Assembly: GCA_035771175.1 (NCBI GenBank) | Contig: CM069600.1 | Coordinates: forward strand, 8,455,729-8,519,728 | Direction of reading: 5' to 3' | From: Paratinospora sagittata | Lineage: Eukaryota; Streptophyta; Magnoliopsida; Ranunculales; Menispermaceae | DNA length: 64,000 nt | Shown here: piece by piece, positions 44,656 to 57,200 of the stretch | How the letters are laid out: every line of letters begins with the position of its first letter | Numbering within the stretch: the first letter of the stretch is position 1 | Notes under the pieces: model-generated | Told to the model about the DNA's origin: nothing | The model's input: only the letters and a program-made list of their open reading frames with translations | Database searches by the model: none | Position numbers and translations under genes: made by a program

Positions 44656-45793
44656 ATGATTAAAAAATTAAATTCTCAAACACAAGAAATAAATGTTATT
44701 TGCAATATAACGTGAGCCTATGAGCTCTTTGTTGTAAGTACAGTACTCTTAGCTTATAAGTTGTATGGGCTTACAAGCCCATTTGTTGTATAAGGATACG
44801 CTTAATTACTCTTATTGTTATACTTGTATAAGGCATTCGTAATTCTAACCTAACCTAACCTAACCCTATCCACATGATATTTAGGTTGCTCGGTTAATCA
44901 ATTGAGTTATTTCTACAATTATAAATACCCCTATATTTTCAAATTATCAAAATTTTAAATTATTTATAAAATTATAATTATTACTTTTAAAATTATAATT
45001 TTAAAAATAATAATTATAAATAAATAAATAGTTACTAAAAATGAGTTGGCCAAGTAATTAGGTAGAAGGGTAAGTAACCGAAAAATTATGAGTTCGAGTC
45101 TTATCCGTTCTGCCTCATCGTTTGAACAAATATTTTTCGAGGTTGAGGGCTTGTCCATATGGATCATTCCTTATAATTGCATTTATTAGTTTAACTCATA
45201 TAACATGTGGTAGTTGTAGCCAATGACTGTGATCCACGTAACAAGACAAATTAATTAGTCATTATCTTGTCTCCCCCCAAGTTTTCCCATTCAAAATTAT
45301 GCCTCTAACAAAATACAGTCAAATCAGGTGATGAAGAGACTATGGAAGAGCTTTTGAATTCTATTCCAACCTTCCAACTAGCTAGCTAGGCTTTCCATGG
45401 GCATCTTTCACATGGAAAGTTGTAATTATTTTTTGGATTGAATTTGAAGGCACCTGCATGCTAGTCATTTTCTACACCCACTTCGTCCTTTAATGTAAAT
45501 ATCACAAACCTTATAACTAGATATTAATTTGTTAAAAAATGGTTCACCCTCAACTGTCCCAATATTCTCATTATAATAATATAGATATTATTTTAATGGA
45601 AAAATATTGATAAAAGGGTAGCTACCCTTCTAATTGAAAAAAAAAAAAAAAAAAAAGAAGTAGAAGATGTCTTACTGGTATAAGTACCAACATACGGTGT
45701 TCATTTTCAATTAAAATAGTAAAAATGACAAACATAGCTACCTTCTTTTAGTTTTTTTTTTTTTTTGTTTCATTTTTATGATTTTTCATTTAA
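44656..45793. other. Intergenic DNA with a possible second SINE type
   Basis: At 45041-45125 a segment with 'tggccaagtaattaggtaga' and 'gagttcgagtcttatcc' has A-box and B-box character on the plus strand. 'ctaacctaac' repeats at about 44847-44868 and long A and T runs lie at 45639-45660 and 45751-45766. No gene is visible. Confidence 0.4.
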
Positions 45794-46006
45794 AATAATA
45801 AAAGATGTCCATTATGGTATTGGTCCTTAGGTCAGGAGCAGGGCAGAAGACTTTAACTGAAGAGGTCTAAAGTTCTATTCTTGGATTAGCGTGATTAATT
45901 CTCTGGTTTATCCGTATTGATAAGTAGTGAGTACGTATAGGTCTCTGTGGACTAGTCTGGTATCGGGCATTAAGTGCATGAAGTTAGGATACTACTACTG
46001 TCTTAA

Positions 46007-46052
<46 letters not shown>

Positions 46053-46055
46053 GAT
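45794..46055 (+). mobile_element. SINE with (AAT)n tail and 13-bp target duplication
   Basis: AATAATAAAAGAT flanks the element at 45794-45806 and 46043-46055. The body carries 'gaggtctaaagttctattc' (B box, about 45862), 'ttctctggttta' and 'gtctctgtggactagtctgg', then (AAT)n. Because the duplication is itself AAT-rich, its exact length is less secure than for the other SINEs. Confidence 0.65.
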
Positions 46056-46259
46056 AATAATGAGTACCATTGAAAAAAAATAGATGTATATACTTCTATA
46101 TGTCTTTGAAATAATAACCTATACTTTCTTATGTATATCTTATTCAAATCATTTTATTAGTGGATCAACGAAAAAAAAAATCTATATATATATATATATA
46201 TATATATATAATGATTTATATACTTTTGACTATAAATTATTTCGTTAAAACATCATTAA

Positions 46260-46690
46260 CTAGGATATTAATTAAGCTAACGTGTCAAAATCTCATGACA
46301 TTGACGCGAGGAAAGTGAATAAAACACGGCGTCTCGTGCCGACAAAGCAAACGTGTACGTGTTTTGTTTTCATTTAACGGCGCATTTTTTATTCTTTTTT
46401 TTTATTATTCAACGGATTTAAACCGTTATTGGTGCTCACCCCGTGATTTATTGACGCGTGTATGTTGGAATCTCCAACTTTTTGGAATACCTAGGACACG
46501 CATGATGCAAAACACACCAGCCAACCATCCACATGATGCCACGTATAAGTTTGACTGTTTGACTACGACTGGTTTGTTGTACCAACCACACCCCTGGTTT
46601 TTATCTGTTTTAGGTTTTGCCGTTACGCAACTGAAGGACAAAACTGGAATATTTGGAATTCGGATAACCGCCCGGCCCCCTTGCTTCTAG
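46260..46690. other. Higher-GC island with promoter-type motifs, no gene assigned
   Basis: CpG-containing stretch with 'ttgacgcg', 'tgccgacaaa' (DRE-like core GCCGAC), 'acgtgtacgtg', and 'tgccacgtataag'. Frames on both strands (46364-46690 plus, 46426-46641 minus) overlap and neither resembles a known protein. It shares the GCCGACAAA phrase with the island at 31690. Confidence 0.35.
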
Positions 46691-48539
46691 ATCTTTCTTT
46701 AGAATGTTAGAAGGTTTAAATGAATTAACCTCAAAATAAATGTTTAAAATAAATAATAAATATAAGTTTAGATGATTAATTTTGAAAGTTTAGCAGAAAT
46801 GGTCGTGAAATGAACTCTTTCAACTGTTCTTTGGTCTGTTATCATAATTAAAAGATGAAAGCATCAATTGAATTATTGAATTGTAAGAACATATTGTAAT
46901 TAAAGAGAGGTGTTGAGAGGAAAAATAAATAAACTTAAGTTAGTTAATATGATTTTTCTAATTGTTTGATTAAATATTTATATATTTACATGCAATTTTA
47001 ATAATGTTATTAATTATAAGTCTAACTATCAAGTTAAACTTCAATTTAGAGTAAATTTAACTAATACAAAGTAAATAATTCAAATTGATCATTGCAAGAC
47101 AACCAAACAGATTTTTCTTTAAGTTTTATAATTTGGTTTTCAAAACTTCAAAATTCATTATTTTTAATGATTTGCTTAAGTTTCTCCTTAAAATAAATCC
47201 ATAGTAAACACCCCTAAATATAAATAAATAAATAAATTTATATACATAGAAACAAAACATTGGTTAATTCTAACTGTATGTGAACCCCTCCTCACTCAAT
47301 GTTAGAAGTTCAATTTTATCCCCTTACAAAAAAAAAGAAAGTAAAAATGTTTTTTTTTTTAAATAAAGTAAAAATTGGACCATAATAGTTGGTTCGTATA
47401 GCCCGTGCTTCACGCCCCACATGCCCCTCGCCCTTGTTCTCTGGCCTTATCGAGGACTCTCAGCCCTCGTTTTGACCACCTTAGCACTTCAAAAAAAAAA
47501 AAAATATTATATTCACCATGGATCACAAATATATGAATATAAACTTTAATTAATGGGCCAACTAGGCCAGCCCAGCACAAAAAAGGTTCATGGATCACTT
47601 GCTAAAATCCATAAGATGTTGCCATGTACTATTATACTGTAGTTGGGAATATATAATAAGTCTCTCGGGATGATGGTAATTAAAAAAAAGGGCAGCACCT
47701 ATTAGGATGATATCAACTCATTATAATGAAATTACCTATAAATAAGTCTTAATTAAAATGTCTAATATATTAATTCAAATATATAATGATAATCATGGTA
47801 TATAAGAGAATTTTGTTGTCATTTTTTCACACTGTACATGCCAACCTCAACACATATAATAAATAAATATGGCGATAACGAATCACCTTGTCTTAAACCT
47901 CTCGAGCTGGCCATGCCCGAAGGGGGATGCCGAAGGCAAGGCTAGTGACCGAAGTGAAGTCGTAACCGGAGACTAACCTCAAATGATGATACTAGTCGAA
48001 AATAAGACAAATCTCCATACAACAAGAGACGTAACCCACAATAACTAAGATTTTCTCTTGAAATGGCATCCAGGAGAGTGGAACCTTGCCCTCGGGGGTG
48101 AGCAGAGGGTGCAATTCCACCCGAGAGCTGCGGGTGATTTGCGTACAATTGGTAATATAATATGTAAATCTTTCAAAATATTATTATTCCTTAATACAAA
48201 TGATTCAAATATTTACTCTCTATTTTTCTAAAGTATATTCTGCACTAATATTCCTTGTGAATTATTTGCTGGCCGTGCAATTAGTTTTGAAATGTACTTG
48301 AAAGAGTGTCCTGGTTCTGCATTACTACTCTTGTATATATCAACTAGATAGTATCTAGTCCTTGAATATGCTTTCTCTTAAAGATAAAGTACCCATCTAT
48401 CTCTCTCTCCCACCTAAAACCTAAAAAACATGGAGGTGTAGTGCATGACCCATTCTTCCCACTATCATACTCCACTGCCCCGTGCCTTTAGGCAGGACTT
48501 GTTATTGAAAAGATGCATGTGAATTAAAGGCTGTGAACT
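46691..48539. other. Intergenic DNA with an unidentified GC-rich patch
   Basis: A short SINE-like segment ends in A-runs at about 47263-47345. At 47880-48150 there is a clearly GC-richer patch ('ccatgcccgaagggggatgc', 'ttgccctcgggggtgagc', 'ccacccgagagctgcggg'), open on the minus strand for 68 codons. I cannot identify it. It may be a fragment of a gene, organelle DNA or element. The rest is AT-rich. Confidence 0.4.
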
Positions 48540-49440
48540 GATCAAGGGCCACCATGGCCATTATTATCATACTTGTATAACTTAGTTCAGATCCATATGA
48601 AACACGTTTCATAACTTTTCTTTTCTTTTGTTTTTTTTTTTTTTTTTCAGTTTTTCAAGAAGGGATGGAGGCATCCCGTACCCTTCAAATATGAGACTAG
48701 TTTTCAATCAAGGCAAAAACGAACTAATATATTTTTTCTAACGAAGGCGCTTCCAAGAATCGAACCCTAAAACTTTTATACAAAAACAACCTTAAGACTC
48801 AGTTCACTTCTACTAAGTCAATCACTGATTGGTAAGCATTTATGATCAAGGGCCCCATGGCCATTATAATCATACTTGTACTACTTAGTTCAGTACCATA
48901 TGAAACACGTTTCATAGCTTTTCTTTTCTTTTCTTTTTTTTTTTATGATTTTTCAAGAGAGAATGGAGGCATTCCCGCACCCTTTAAATATGAGACTAAT
49001 TTTCAATCAAAGCATAAGCGAAATAATAAATCTCTCCTAACGAAGGCGCTTCTAAAAATCGAACCCTAAAACTTCTATATAAAGACGACCTTAAGACTCA
49101 GTTCACTTCTATTAAGTCAACCACTGATTAGTAAGCATTTGTGATCAAGGGCCCCATGGCCATTATCATCATACTTGTACTACTTAGTTCAGTACCATAT
49201 GAAACATGTTTCATAATATTCATGCACTCTTCTTCTTTTCTTTTTTTTTTTCTTTTCATTTCTCAAGGTATCCTCTCTCGTACCTTTCGAATATGAGACT
49301 AATTTCCGTTTGAGACAGAAGCAGAATAATAAACCTCTTTCAATGAGAATGCCTCCAAAAATCGAACATTAAAACTTCTATACAAGAACGACCTTGAGGC
49401 TCAGTAGTCTGCTTCTACTAAGCCAACCACTAGTTGATAA
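48540..49440 (+). repeat. Three tandem copies of a 300-bp segment containing a minus-strand SINE
   Basis: 'gatcaagggcc' starts units at 48540, 48844 and 49143. Each has 'catatgaaacacgtttcat', a T-rich run, 'tcgaacc-taaaactt' and 'ctactaagtcaa'. On the minus strand each unit reads like a SINE: A-box-like 'gacttagtagaagtgaactg', B-box-like 'tagggttcgatt', then an A-rich tail. The flank is copied with it, so the array arose by segmental duplication. The ORF at 48842-49069 is not a gene. Confidence 0.8.
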
Positions 49441-50450
49441 TATTCATGCATCCGTGTCACAAAACTAGTGGTACCATAACCTTGTTTGGATTAGTGTTTA
49501 CAAACTACGTTTAGACTAAAAAAAGTATTTCAGTCATTCAAATTTTCAATATTCACTTTTATTTCTCATCAAACGATAGACATGATCTTCTGAAAATTTT
49601 TTAGCCATATATTCTGAAAATCACATGAGAAATCTCATTGCTATTACTCAATCACGCATCATCAACTCGAACATGTAATAAAGTAGATCTTAAAAATAAA
49701 AGCTAAGCCCTAGGACAAGCATGGAATAGTACCAAACCTGTCAAGCTATCATAACAGGGCCACAAGGACAACTATATATTTGTACCAAAGCTTTGACATA
49801 CTTGACCACACGGACAAGATCACAGAGAGTAAATCATAAAGAGTGGCCTAATTAGATACTGTGATCATAAGAATACTACACCTTTTTTTTTTTCTTTTTT
49901 TTTATAATAACTAAGGGTATTCGGGTATCCGGTCCTTAACTAATTTCTTAAGCCTCTAGTTGCTCGAGCAAGAGACGCTTAGTGGGCAAGTGAAAAGTCA
50001 AACTTTTGACCTTATTTTCTGAGAAAGACTACTACTCTTTAAATAATAATAATAATAATAATTCAAATAATTCATAAGACCAGAGAACCTAAGACCATTA
50101 GCATCATGTGCTGCTGCAACAATGCAATGGCCAATCAAATCCTCATGTCAACTGAAGCCAGGTAGTCTACATGAAAGATGGACTAATGGACCTCAAGATA
50201 GGTTCATGAGGCATTTTCTTAATGTTTACATTTTAGTCAATCTATCAACAACCACTCGTATATATATAGCCTCATGCCTCTTCTATAATATGGAAAACAC
50301 AACTAAAAAATGTGTGCTCACTTCCACTATGGTATAGAAAGTAGTTGCAATTGCTTTTCAAGCTTATGATTCTCTAGTCTTTTCCTACTAATTCAACTAG
50401 CATCTTTTGATGTACTCAATTATATTTCTCTTCATCCCAAGGCACTAAAA
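49441..50450. other. Intergenic DNA with a minus-strand SINE-like segment
   Basis: At 49882-50030 the minus strand reads 'ggtcaaaagtttgactttt' (B-box type) and ends 'gaatacccttagttattata' with an A-rich tail, fitting a SINE. An (AAT)n run lies at about 50044-50061. No coding. Confidence 0.4.
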
Positions 50451-50900
50451 ACATTCTCCTTATATCTTGATGGATACTAGAAATATGGTGACCCTAGACC
50501 TATGAGCCTTCCCAGAACAACTCTTGGATTCTCATCTCCTTCATCTAAAGTACTTGAATACCTACAAACTAGATCAAGTTTTAATATATGGGCATTCATT
50601 AGGCCAAGGACACTACCAAAAACTCGGTGCTCACGTTGAATGTCATTTTCAGCACATCCTCGTTCTTAATCCTCAACTAGTGATAGCCAAACTTCAATCG
50701 TTGAATGTCATTTTCAGCGCATCCTCATCCTTAATCCTCAACTAGTGATAGCTAAACTTCAATCGTTCTAATTGTTACCAATTGAGACGCTTGTAGTCAC
50801 TACATAAACAAAGGCTCCCATCATTCTTCTTCACAAGCATCACATTCAACTGCTCCTTCAGTTCTTATAACGCCTTAAGCAGTAATTCTGGCACTTGAAC
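50451..50900 (-). pseudogene. Gypsy reverse transcriptase fragment, degraded
   Basis: On the minus strand, pieces resembling RT read LKELKEQLNVMLVKKNDGSL, SDYKRLNW, then a LRIKNEDVLKMTFN-like block. The block at 50635-50764 is a 65-bp tandem duplication ('gttgaatgtcattttcagc' at 50635 and 50700). No other part of the element is close by. It is clearly dead. Confidence 0.65.
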
Positions 50901-51257
50901 TAAGGTTATAGAAATCCGTAATTGTTGAAACCCCACATTATATTCAATGGTCAGAACATGTTGCAGATGTAATAAAATTGTTATGTACGGTACCTAGGTG
51001 GAGATGTGATCTCATACACAAGACTGCAAAACAAATAACCTGTTATAAGCCATGAACAGAAAGCCACTTTAAATAATAAAAAATAAAAAAATGGCATTTT
51101 CCATTCTTATTAATGTTTAAGATTTTACAAAACTGGATCAACTGAACTATTAATTGCTGGCTGATCTGATGTATAATGTTATATCTCAATGTTTTTGTTT
51201 CTTTCTTAAAACACACTGAGTCTACTGTAATTTCTTTTTAAAAAAATGGCATATAAC
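50901..51257 (-). other. 3' untranslated and flanking region of isoleucyl-tRNA synthetase
   Basis: This lies directly downstream of the stop codon at 51258-51260. It is AT-rich with no canonical AATAAA on the minus strand that I can see. The gypsy RT fragment begins beyond it, so the transcript should end in this interval. Confidence 0.45.
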
Positions 51258-54200
51258 TTAAAAAAATATCAGTGTTCTTGTGTTGCTCGTATAGTAATCT
51301 CCAACAGTCAAGAAAACTTGCTTTCCCAAAACTACATCCACTGCAGGTTGATCTACAATACAATCCACCTTTATCTGCAAAATTACCAAATCAAAATTTT
51401 AAAACCCGTTTGTAAAAAACAACATAATAAGTTAAAGCAACGTATTATAATAAGAATAATTGAAAGAGTTCACCGCATGGCCGTTATATAGTATTATAAT
51501 AAGAATATTTGAAAGAGTTCACCGTATCGCCATTTTCACCAAACTTTCAAAATTAACCTCTCAACTTATATTTATTATTTAATTTAAAAATTAGTTATAG
51601 TAACATATGGTAAATTCCATTCTCCCCACTTCTACTTTTAAGCTATTTTACTTTAAATTTATCTTTTCTATCTTTGGTAATTCTAATATTTTACTATTTT
51701 TTTATTCACTTTCTATTTATAAACAAGAGAAAATTTAACACTTCATCATGTTAGGATGCTAGGCCAACCTTGCCATTTCCTTGCTGAAACTCTGATTTCA
51801 AATTTGAATGATCCCTTGATAGTAGATAACCCTGTAAACCATCGGCTTGGTTTACGTTACCTGAAATGACAGAAATCTTCCAGTCAAAAGGGGGAAAAAT
51901 CCTATGTTTTCACTTTTCATTGCCTTTCTTACAATGAAGACACAGGAAAGAAAAGGCATCGAATCAACCTGAGTATAAGGCGAGACAGGCATCTGAGTCA
52001 AATTGTAGTGCTGTTCTTGCCAAAGAAATAGTGAAGGACAATCCAGAAATCCCATGGAAACTCTCTTCGCTAAGTATGACCTGCAGTAAAACATGGCAGT
52101 ACATGAAAAAAGTGACAAAGAACTCTGGAAAAGCTTTTTATGTTGACGTGAAAGTCAAAATATCCTCCATAAAAATTAAACAGCAGGAGAAACAATAACT
52201 ATTGCAATCAATTATTCAAATTAAGGAATTTGATGATACTAAATTTACTTCTATGGCCTCTTTATGACTTGTCTAGAGCCAATGTAAGATATAAAAGTAG
52301 TTATCCAATTAAATAGACCTTATTGTCTGAAGTAACATCATATGTTGATTGTCACAATCATATAATCAGGTCATATTTTGAGATCAGGATGTGTTACATA
52401 ATCTATCAAACTAACACTTAAAACATTAATGTTCATCAGACAACCAAAAATTGAAGGGGGAGTAATTTTTGTCTAAGGCAATTAAGGGAATGATCAAGGT
52501 TAATGTTAACAAACTGCATTTATAGATCTTACAGCATGTGATGGAGCCAAGGAAGAAGGAAGCAAAGGTGATCCAAGAGCATTCCTGACATAGTTCTCCT
52601 GCAAATAGAAAATCAATTAGGACAAAAGATAAACCTGATTCATGTTCACATTAAAAATGATGTTTAATTGGTAGTTCTATCAGAAATTTCACAGGAATAG
52701 ATCTCAACTCCCCTTATCTTGCTCCTCCAATAGTGATAACAATTTCAAATTTAAACTTCGTCTAACCCAATACCTGCCTCTTTTCTATTACTATTATCTA
52801 GGTTGCGATCAATCCCACTTGGCAACAAGAATTTTCTCATACAAGTCTTGTTTACTTTACCTTCACCCTCATCATCAAAGAATTTGACTCACCCAGATTA
52901 GAAAAAACCTCGAGACGGACACTGGTAATATCCTTGAAGTCTCAGACTCTCAAGCAACTAACGGAGATTCATGTGGCCAATAATTTTCCTCAACTTGCTT
53001 AGGTCCTTCCCCACAATACAACCAAAGTGTGACAAGCTTTGCCAGTTTTTTACTTTTTTTTTTTTTAAGATAGGAAACTGGGCATTGTATTGGAATAAAA
53101 AGAAGTATACAAATGCCAGACTGAGCCTAGCCTATTTGATAAGCTGTACCACCATTGGAGAGATTTCCTGCTGCAGTCCATGTAAAGGCCCTGAACCAAA
53201 TCTGATAAGCCGTACCATTGGAGAGATTTCCTGCTGCAGTCCATGAGAAGGCCCTGAACTTCGTAAGTTCAGGGCCTATACAGAGCCATTATGGGCATCC
53301 CTCCCTCCCTCCCTAACTAGCTTTCAGAGAACCAATACTTAACCTTCTTTGAATAATACGCCAACAAAAGTTGTAAATTACTTTTCTTAATTGCTAGCAA
53401 TGAAATAGGATAATTTCATCTTTTTATCATTAAACAATTAAACTACCAAAAGAGTTGCAAGAAATTGCAAGCAAGCCACTAACTTCTTTTCAGTTGTATT
53501 ACCTCTATAAAATATTTATACAGTTATGTTTTTGCCAACAATGTATGGTGATTGGTGAAATTCTAATACACTACAATTATGCATCTGTAAGTGTATCATG
53601 AAAAAAAAACAAGCCCTAAGTTCTTATCCCAATCTTCACTACAAATGTCAATTTCACATTCAAATGTCATGTGTAATAATACTATAGACGTCCCAATGAT
53701 TATCATAAACTACTGAATATTTTGAACATTTATCATTTATGTTGTTACCATGTTTTTCCAAATAAATTTGGAGACTTCCTCTGAAAACGAAATGTTAATT
53801 TATAAACAGTATCAAGTACAACATGAATTCCCAGTAGCTAAGAAGCATGAGTGCAGTTAAAGATATAATAATTATTAGTAAGCATGTTGCTGTTTTTGGA
53901 CTCACCTGTGAAGTCAGAACTTGCTGTAAGATGGATTTATTATCATCTGATGATTCCATGTACACCTCTACCATATCCGTAGGCTCTAGACCCGCTTTCT
54001 TCCTTAATTTCTGGATTCTATTGACAACCTAGAGTGCATTTCACAACCAACCAATGCATCAGAAATGCATAATGTTTTCCACATACTAAGAATTAATATA
54101 TCTGTCATAATGGAAACAAGAAGTTAATTATCCCCGGCTAAGTGTGCGCAGTCCATATATTGAACATGAAATTAGCTAAAGAAAAACTGAGCACCAATAT

Positions 54201-57200
54201 TAATCTTTTGGCGACTTATTCAATCTTGGATGGAGATCACTTCATGGATCAATATAACTTACTACAAGATATCAACTTTTTTACCATTACCATCTGGCTA
54301 GCCCTAATTTCAGAAATATTTAAAAAACAACTATATATCTGAAATAACAATATATGCAGCAAGCCACTAAGCCATTATTTAAAAGAAACTGAAAAAGTTT
54401 TTTTTCTTTTTTACCAGAAACGTGATTATATATATATATATAAATAGTGAAAACGTTTTACATAAAGAATATTCATGAATGCATAGTGCAGCTAGGGAAA
54501 CTTGAATCCCATGGAAAAATTATTACCTCCCGAGCAATTCCTGCCTCAAACAAAGATTCATCTGGCCGTAAATCCAAAATCACCAAAACATCACCTAGAA
54601 TGCAAATAGAAGAAAATCATTAGTTAGATGATTGTTGTTACTTGTACTACTACCCCCACCCCCGCCCCCCGCGGGAGGGTGTTTTCCAAATAAAACATCC
54701 TTTATAGGAATTTACCATCCCCAGCTGCATCTATTTCCTTCTCCGCAACATTATCAGGACGCTTGAACTCACGAACAACCTGAAAGTTTGGAAGTGGTTT
54801 TACTCAGCTTCAGGAAGTACTTATAAGTTATAAAAGAAAGATAATATAATGCAGTTCTAAGAGAGCGAAAATAGATAAAATGCAGAGGAATATGACATGA
54901 CCTTAATATCAGAGAGCTTCAAACAATGCCCGGCAACAGTAACTTCTCCAACTATCTCAAATGTTAAGATGTCTGACTGCGACATTGCCTTGACCTCCTT
55001 GGCAACAACTCCCATAGCTTTTCCTAGTCGTTTTCCTAGTGCACTGAAGCAGATGATTCCAGAAAAATAATAAATAAACAAATATACATAGTGCCATGAA
55101 ATAGCAAATTGATGAATCCACTAGTACCTGAAGTCAGGTTCTGCACGCAAGGAAGCATATTTCAATGGATCATTGCAAGGTACAACTGCCCTTATGTTGA
55201 GCTCCTCTAGCACGTACTACAGTATGTAAATTATGGGTTATGAGCTTTTCTAGGAATAACAAAGGGTAGAAAGCTTTTAACATAAATGGCAACAAAATTC
55301 ACCCATTGCAAGGTAGAAGTGACCTTATATCCATTCATGTATAACAGTATATGTCCATGGATTTATAGAAATGTCAAAATAGTGAAACTTAAAAGTAGAA
55401 CTACATGAGTTAGTTGGACCCCAAGGAGCTTCTTCACCAGCCAACTTTGTAAAGTAGCATATGCGCTGGAGACCAATGTTCTCACCTAGTGGTACCAGGT
55501 TACAAAATTGACAAGAAATTCTGACTAGTATCTAATTGCAATAGAAATAATATCTAGCTCTTGCAATGCATTAAACAATGAAATCATTTTTTCTAAAACA
55601 ACACCATTATATTTTCCTTTCTACATTAAATTATTGAACTTAGGTGGAATCATTAGCAAAAACTACTGATATCAGGTTGCTTAGACAAATTTCAAAGGAA
55701 TATCAAACAATCACATTTAAGAAATGCACTAGAATGAACTACAGTATTTTCTTTGACCGAAACCAAAAGTTTATTTTCAAAACACATAATTATGTCCTCG
55801 TCACCGCACAATTGCATTGTAATATCTCAATTGCTCAAGGTGCAAACCCAGGCCCACCACCACACAGTTGCATCTTGGTGCATTTCGTGCAAAAAAGTGT
55901 CAAAAGTTCATTGATTATGTGTTCCTCCATTGTAGTTATTCACAAAAGGTGTGCAATTTCATAATAAGATAAAAATGTAATGGGTTAGGCCATCAAAATG
56001 TGATAAGGTATTATCCTTCGATCTTATGAGATCTGGTGAAAATCGAAGGAAGGTGATATGGAATTTTTCTATCCTTGCTAAATTAGGGTTCTTGTGGCTC
56101 CAACAAAACAACAGGCTGTTTAATGAAGCTAGCCAAAAACCACGTGTTGAGGACCTAATCAGACAGAGTCTCTATCTGAGTGAAATCTAAGAAACCATTC
56201 AAGAGGATTTCATCGACAATCTAGATTAGGAGATAGTAATCTTTTTTCTAGTTCCTATGTATATGATCTAAGGCCTACAGGACATCTAATCCCCATATTT
56301 GTAACTTTAATCCTTATCAGTATACTCCTATTTCTCATAAAAAAATGTATCAAACAGAATATGAAACATTCATGAAATAAACTTCAAAAAATATGCATGT
56401 ACAAAAACCTTTACACAATCAATGTGTTGATTAAAATTGTCAACAAAACCTTTTCTCAAACAAATTATGTTATAATCAATATTTTATGTAGAGGGTAAAT
56501 TGGACTATCCATCTCATGGCTGCATTGTAATTTTTAAGGACTCAAGCGACTGGAATTTGAAGACAAAGTAGCAGCATAACTAAGTTTGTACCATAGTTGC
56601 CAAATCATGAATCAGAAGTGAATCATTATGGAGCTTGTTAAATCAAAACCAAGATTTGGATCAGTTTATGAGAAGATTCACAATACAACTGTAAAAGATA
56701 ATCATGTATACCTTAAGTACTCATATGTTTACAAGGGCATTATAATTTATAAAGCCAATTAACAATCCAGCATGCAATTTGAACCCGTTCACTTGCTATT
56801 CGCAAGTATAGTAATTCAGGAACCTAATTCAAATCAATTTGTGGTGAATAAAATCACAATTCTTCCCACTATGATTTGTACCAAATAAAACATGAAATAT
56901 TCATGGCATGATCTCCAAGAATTTGACTCCATGCTTAATCGAGTGATAATATATTTAACAATCAACATATTGAGGAAAAACAGTCAATAGAGAGAGAGAG
57001 AGAGGCACACATCAAAAGAACAAGAGAGAGACTGAATAATCAACATATGCATGTCACTTCTTTTTCACCCATGGGAATCAGACAATGATTTTAGCAATGT
57101 CAACTAGACTGAGCCAGCAGCTTAAAAATCCTTGCAACAAAGACATTACTACCATACAGTTATTCTTACATTAGTAAGCTTAATATAATGGAAACGACAA

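Noticed and set aside
44843..44872. Telomere-like CTAACC repeats
   Set aside because: Only about four imperfect hexamer units of 'ctaacc'; the plant telomere unit is CCCTAAA, and there is no surrounding subtelomeric structure.
48755..48835. Possible tRNA gene on the minus strand
   Set aside because: A-box and B-box-like motifs are present but no cloverleaf can be formed and an A-rich tail follows; it is a SINE-type body in a triplicated segment.
55644..55964. 106-codon frame in IleRS intron 7
   Set aside because: Low-complexity composition, no domain, and position inside an intron antisense to the gene.
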